A stretch of 5,678 nucleotides of DNA. Source: Actinomycetota bacterium. GTDB lineage: Bacteria > Actinomycetota > Thermoleophilia > Solirubrobacterales > 70-9. The stretch's first letter is position 1. Each line of letters begins with the position of its first letter. Of this stretch, positions 5,171 through 5,678 are shown piece after piece. Both the position numbers and the translations under genes were made by a program. Below the pieces are notes generated by a model, which was not told the DNA's origin, did not search any database, and saw only the letters and a list, made by a program, of their open reading frames with translations. The stretch is from positions 1 to 5,678 of the forward strand of contig VAYK01000081.1 in the NCBI GenBank assembly GCA_005884985.1, in the 5' to 3' direction.

Positions 5171-5678
5171 GGCGAGTCGAAGCGCTAGAGGAGAGGATCG
5201 CGTCCCTGGGCAGCTGCGTCGTCGCCTTTTCCGGCGGTGTCGACTCGTCCCTCGTCGCGGCGCTCGCCGCGCGCGCCGTAGGAGCGCGTGCCCTCGCCAT
5301 CACCGCCTGCTCACCCGCACTGCCCGCCGAGGAGCGCGACGCCGCCGGCCACGTGGCGGCGGTGATCGGGATCGCTCATGAGACGATCGCGACCAACGAG
5401 CTCGCTCGGGATGATTACGCCCGCAACGATCGCTTCCGTTGCTACTACTGCAAGACCGAGCTCTATGGGCAGCTGTCGAGGCTGGCGAAGGAGCGGGGCT
5501 ACGCGGCACTGCTTTCCGGCGCCAACGCCGACGACAGCGGGGATTGGCGGCCAGGCCTGCGCGCGGCAGGCGAATTCGGCGTCCTACATCCCCTGCTCGA
5601 GGCCGGTGTCGACAAGGCGGAGGTCCGCCGCATTGCCCGCGAGCTCGGCGTGCCGAGCGCAGACAAGCCCGCCTCGCC
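5167..5678 (+). CDS. larE: LarE, ATP-dependent sulfur transferase (NPN cofactor biosynthesis), cut by window end
   Basis: LarE activates the carboxylates of the LarB product by adenylation and converts them to thiocarboxylates. The window holds the first 170 codons; family members have roughly 270 residues. The PP-loop ATP-pyrophosphatase motif SGGVDSS is at 22-28. RCYYCKTELY (91-100) and SGANADD (117-123) followed by the GDWRPGLRAA segment (125-134) are typical of LarE. ELGVPSADKPAS (159-170) leads directly to the family's conserved cysteine, which lies just past the edge. It is therefore impossible to tell whether this is a sacrificial-cysteine LarE, as in L. plantarum, or the three-cysteine type that binds an iron-sulfur cluster. 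The ATG at 5167 overlaps the larC stop (ATGA). No separate ribosome binding site is obvious, so translation is probably coupled to larC. Confidence 0.93.
   Translation, partial: MRRVEALEERIASLGSCVVAFSGGVDSSLVAALAARAVGARALAITACSPALPAEERDAAGHVAAVIGIAHETIATNELARDDYARNDRFRCYYCKTELYGQLSRLAKERGYAALLSGANADDSGDWRPGLRAAGEFGVLHPLLEAGVDKAEVRRIARELGVPSADKPAS

Noticed and set aside
1..5678. CRISPR arrays, tRNA or rRNA genes, insertion sequences, riboswitches
   Set aside because: No spaced direct repeats, cloverleaf pattern, transposase or terminal inverted repeats were seen, and coding sequence fills almost the entire window.

Overview
The window is GC-rich and densely coded. It has GTG starts, ATGA stop/start overlaps and -10-like hexamers placed for leaderless transcription. 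This style fits an actinobacterium (Actinomycetota), possibly a soil or metagenomic lineage. That placement is inferred from composition and protein character only; no marker gene is present.

Layout: (i) 21-680 (+) is a 1-Cys, Prx6-type peroxiredoxin with a strong ribosome binding site, apparently a stand-alone gene. (ii) 730-915 (-) is a 61-residue protein with two predicted membrane helices, convergent with the peroxiredoxin gene. (iii) 916-1066 is a 151-base divergent intergenic region with possible promoters on both strands. (iv) 1067-1889 (+) is a class I SAM-dependent methyltransferase gene broken by a frameshift at a tandem GCAT GCAT; removing one GCAT restores a 272-residue reading frame. 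(v) 1902-5678 (+) is a tightly packed lar operon: larA-like (1902-3179), larB (3189-4007), larC (4004-5170) and larE (5167 to the window edge, incomplete).

How the genes work together: in the known pathway LarB carboxylates and hydrolyses nicotinic acid adenine dinucleotide, LarE converts the two carboxylates to thiocarboxylates, and LarC inserts nickel in a CTP-dependent step. The product is the nickel-pincer nucleotide (NPN), which becomes bound to a lysine of LarA. All three maturation proteins are encoded beside one LarA-family enzyme, so the operon looks self-sufficient for making a nickel-pincer racemase or epimerase. The LarA protein keeps the cofactor lysine, the nickel-ligand histidine and the DLTRP motif, but differs from lactate racemase at one catalytic histidine position and in the substrate-contact segment. 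Its substrate is therefore probably not lactate. No lactate channel (LarD) or nickel transporter is encoded here. The methyltransferase gene ends 12 bases before larA and may have been part of the same transcript before the frameshift.
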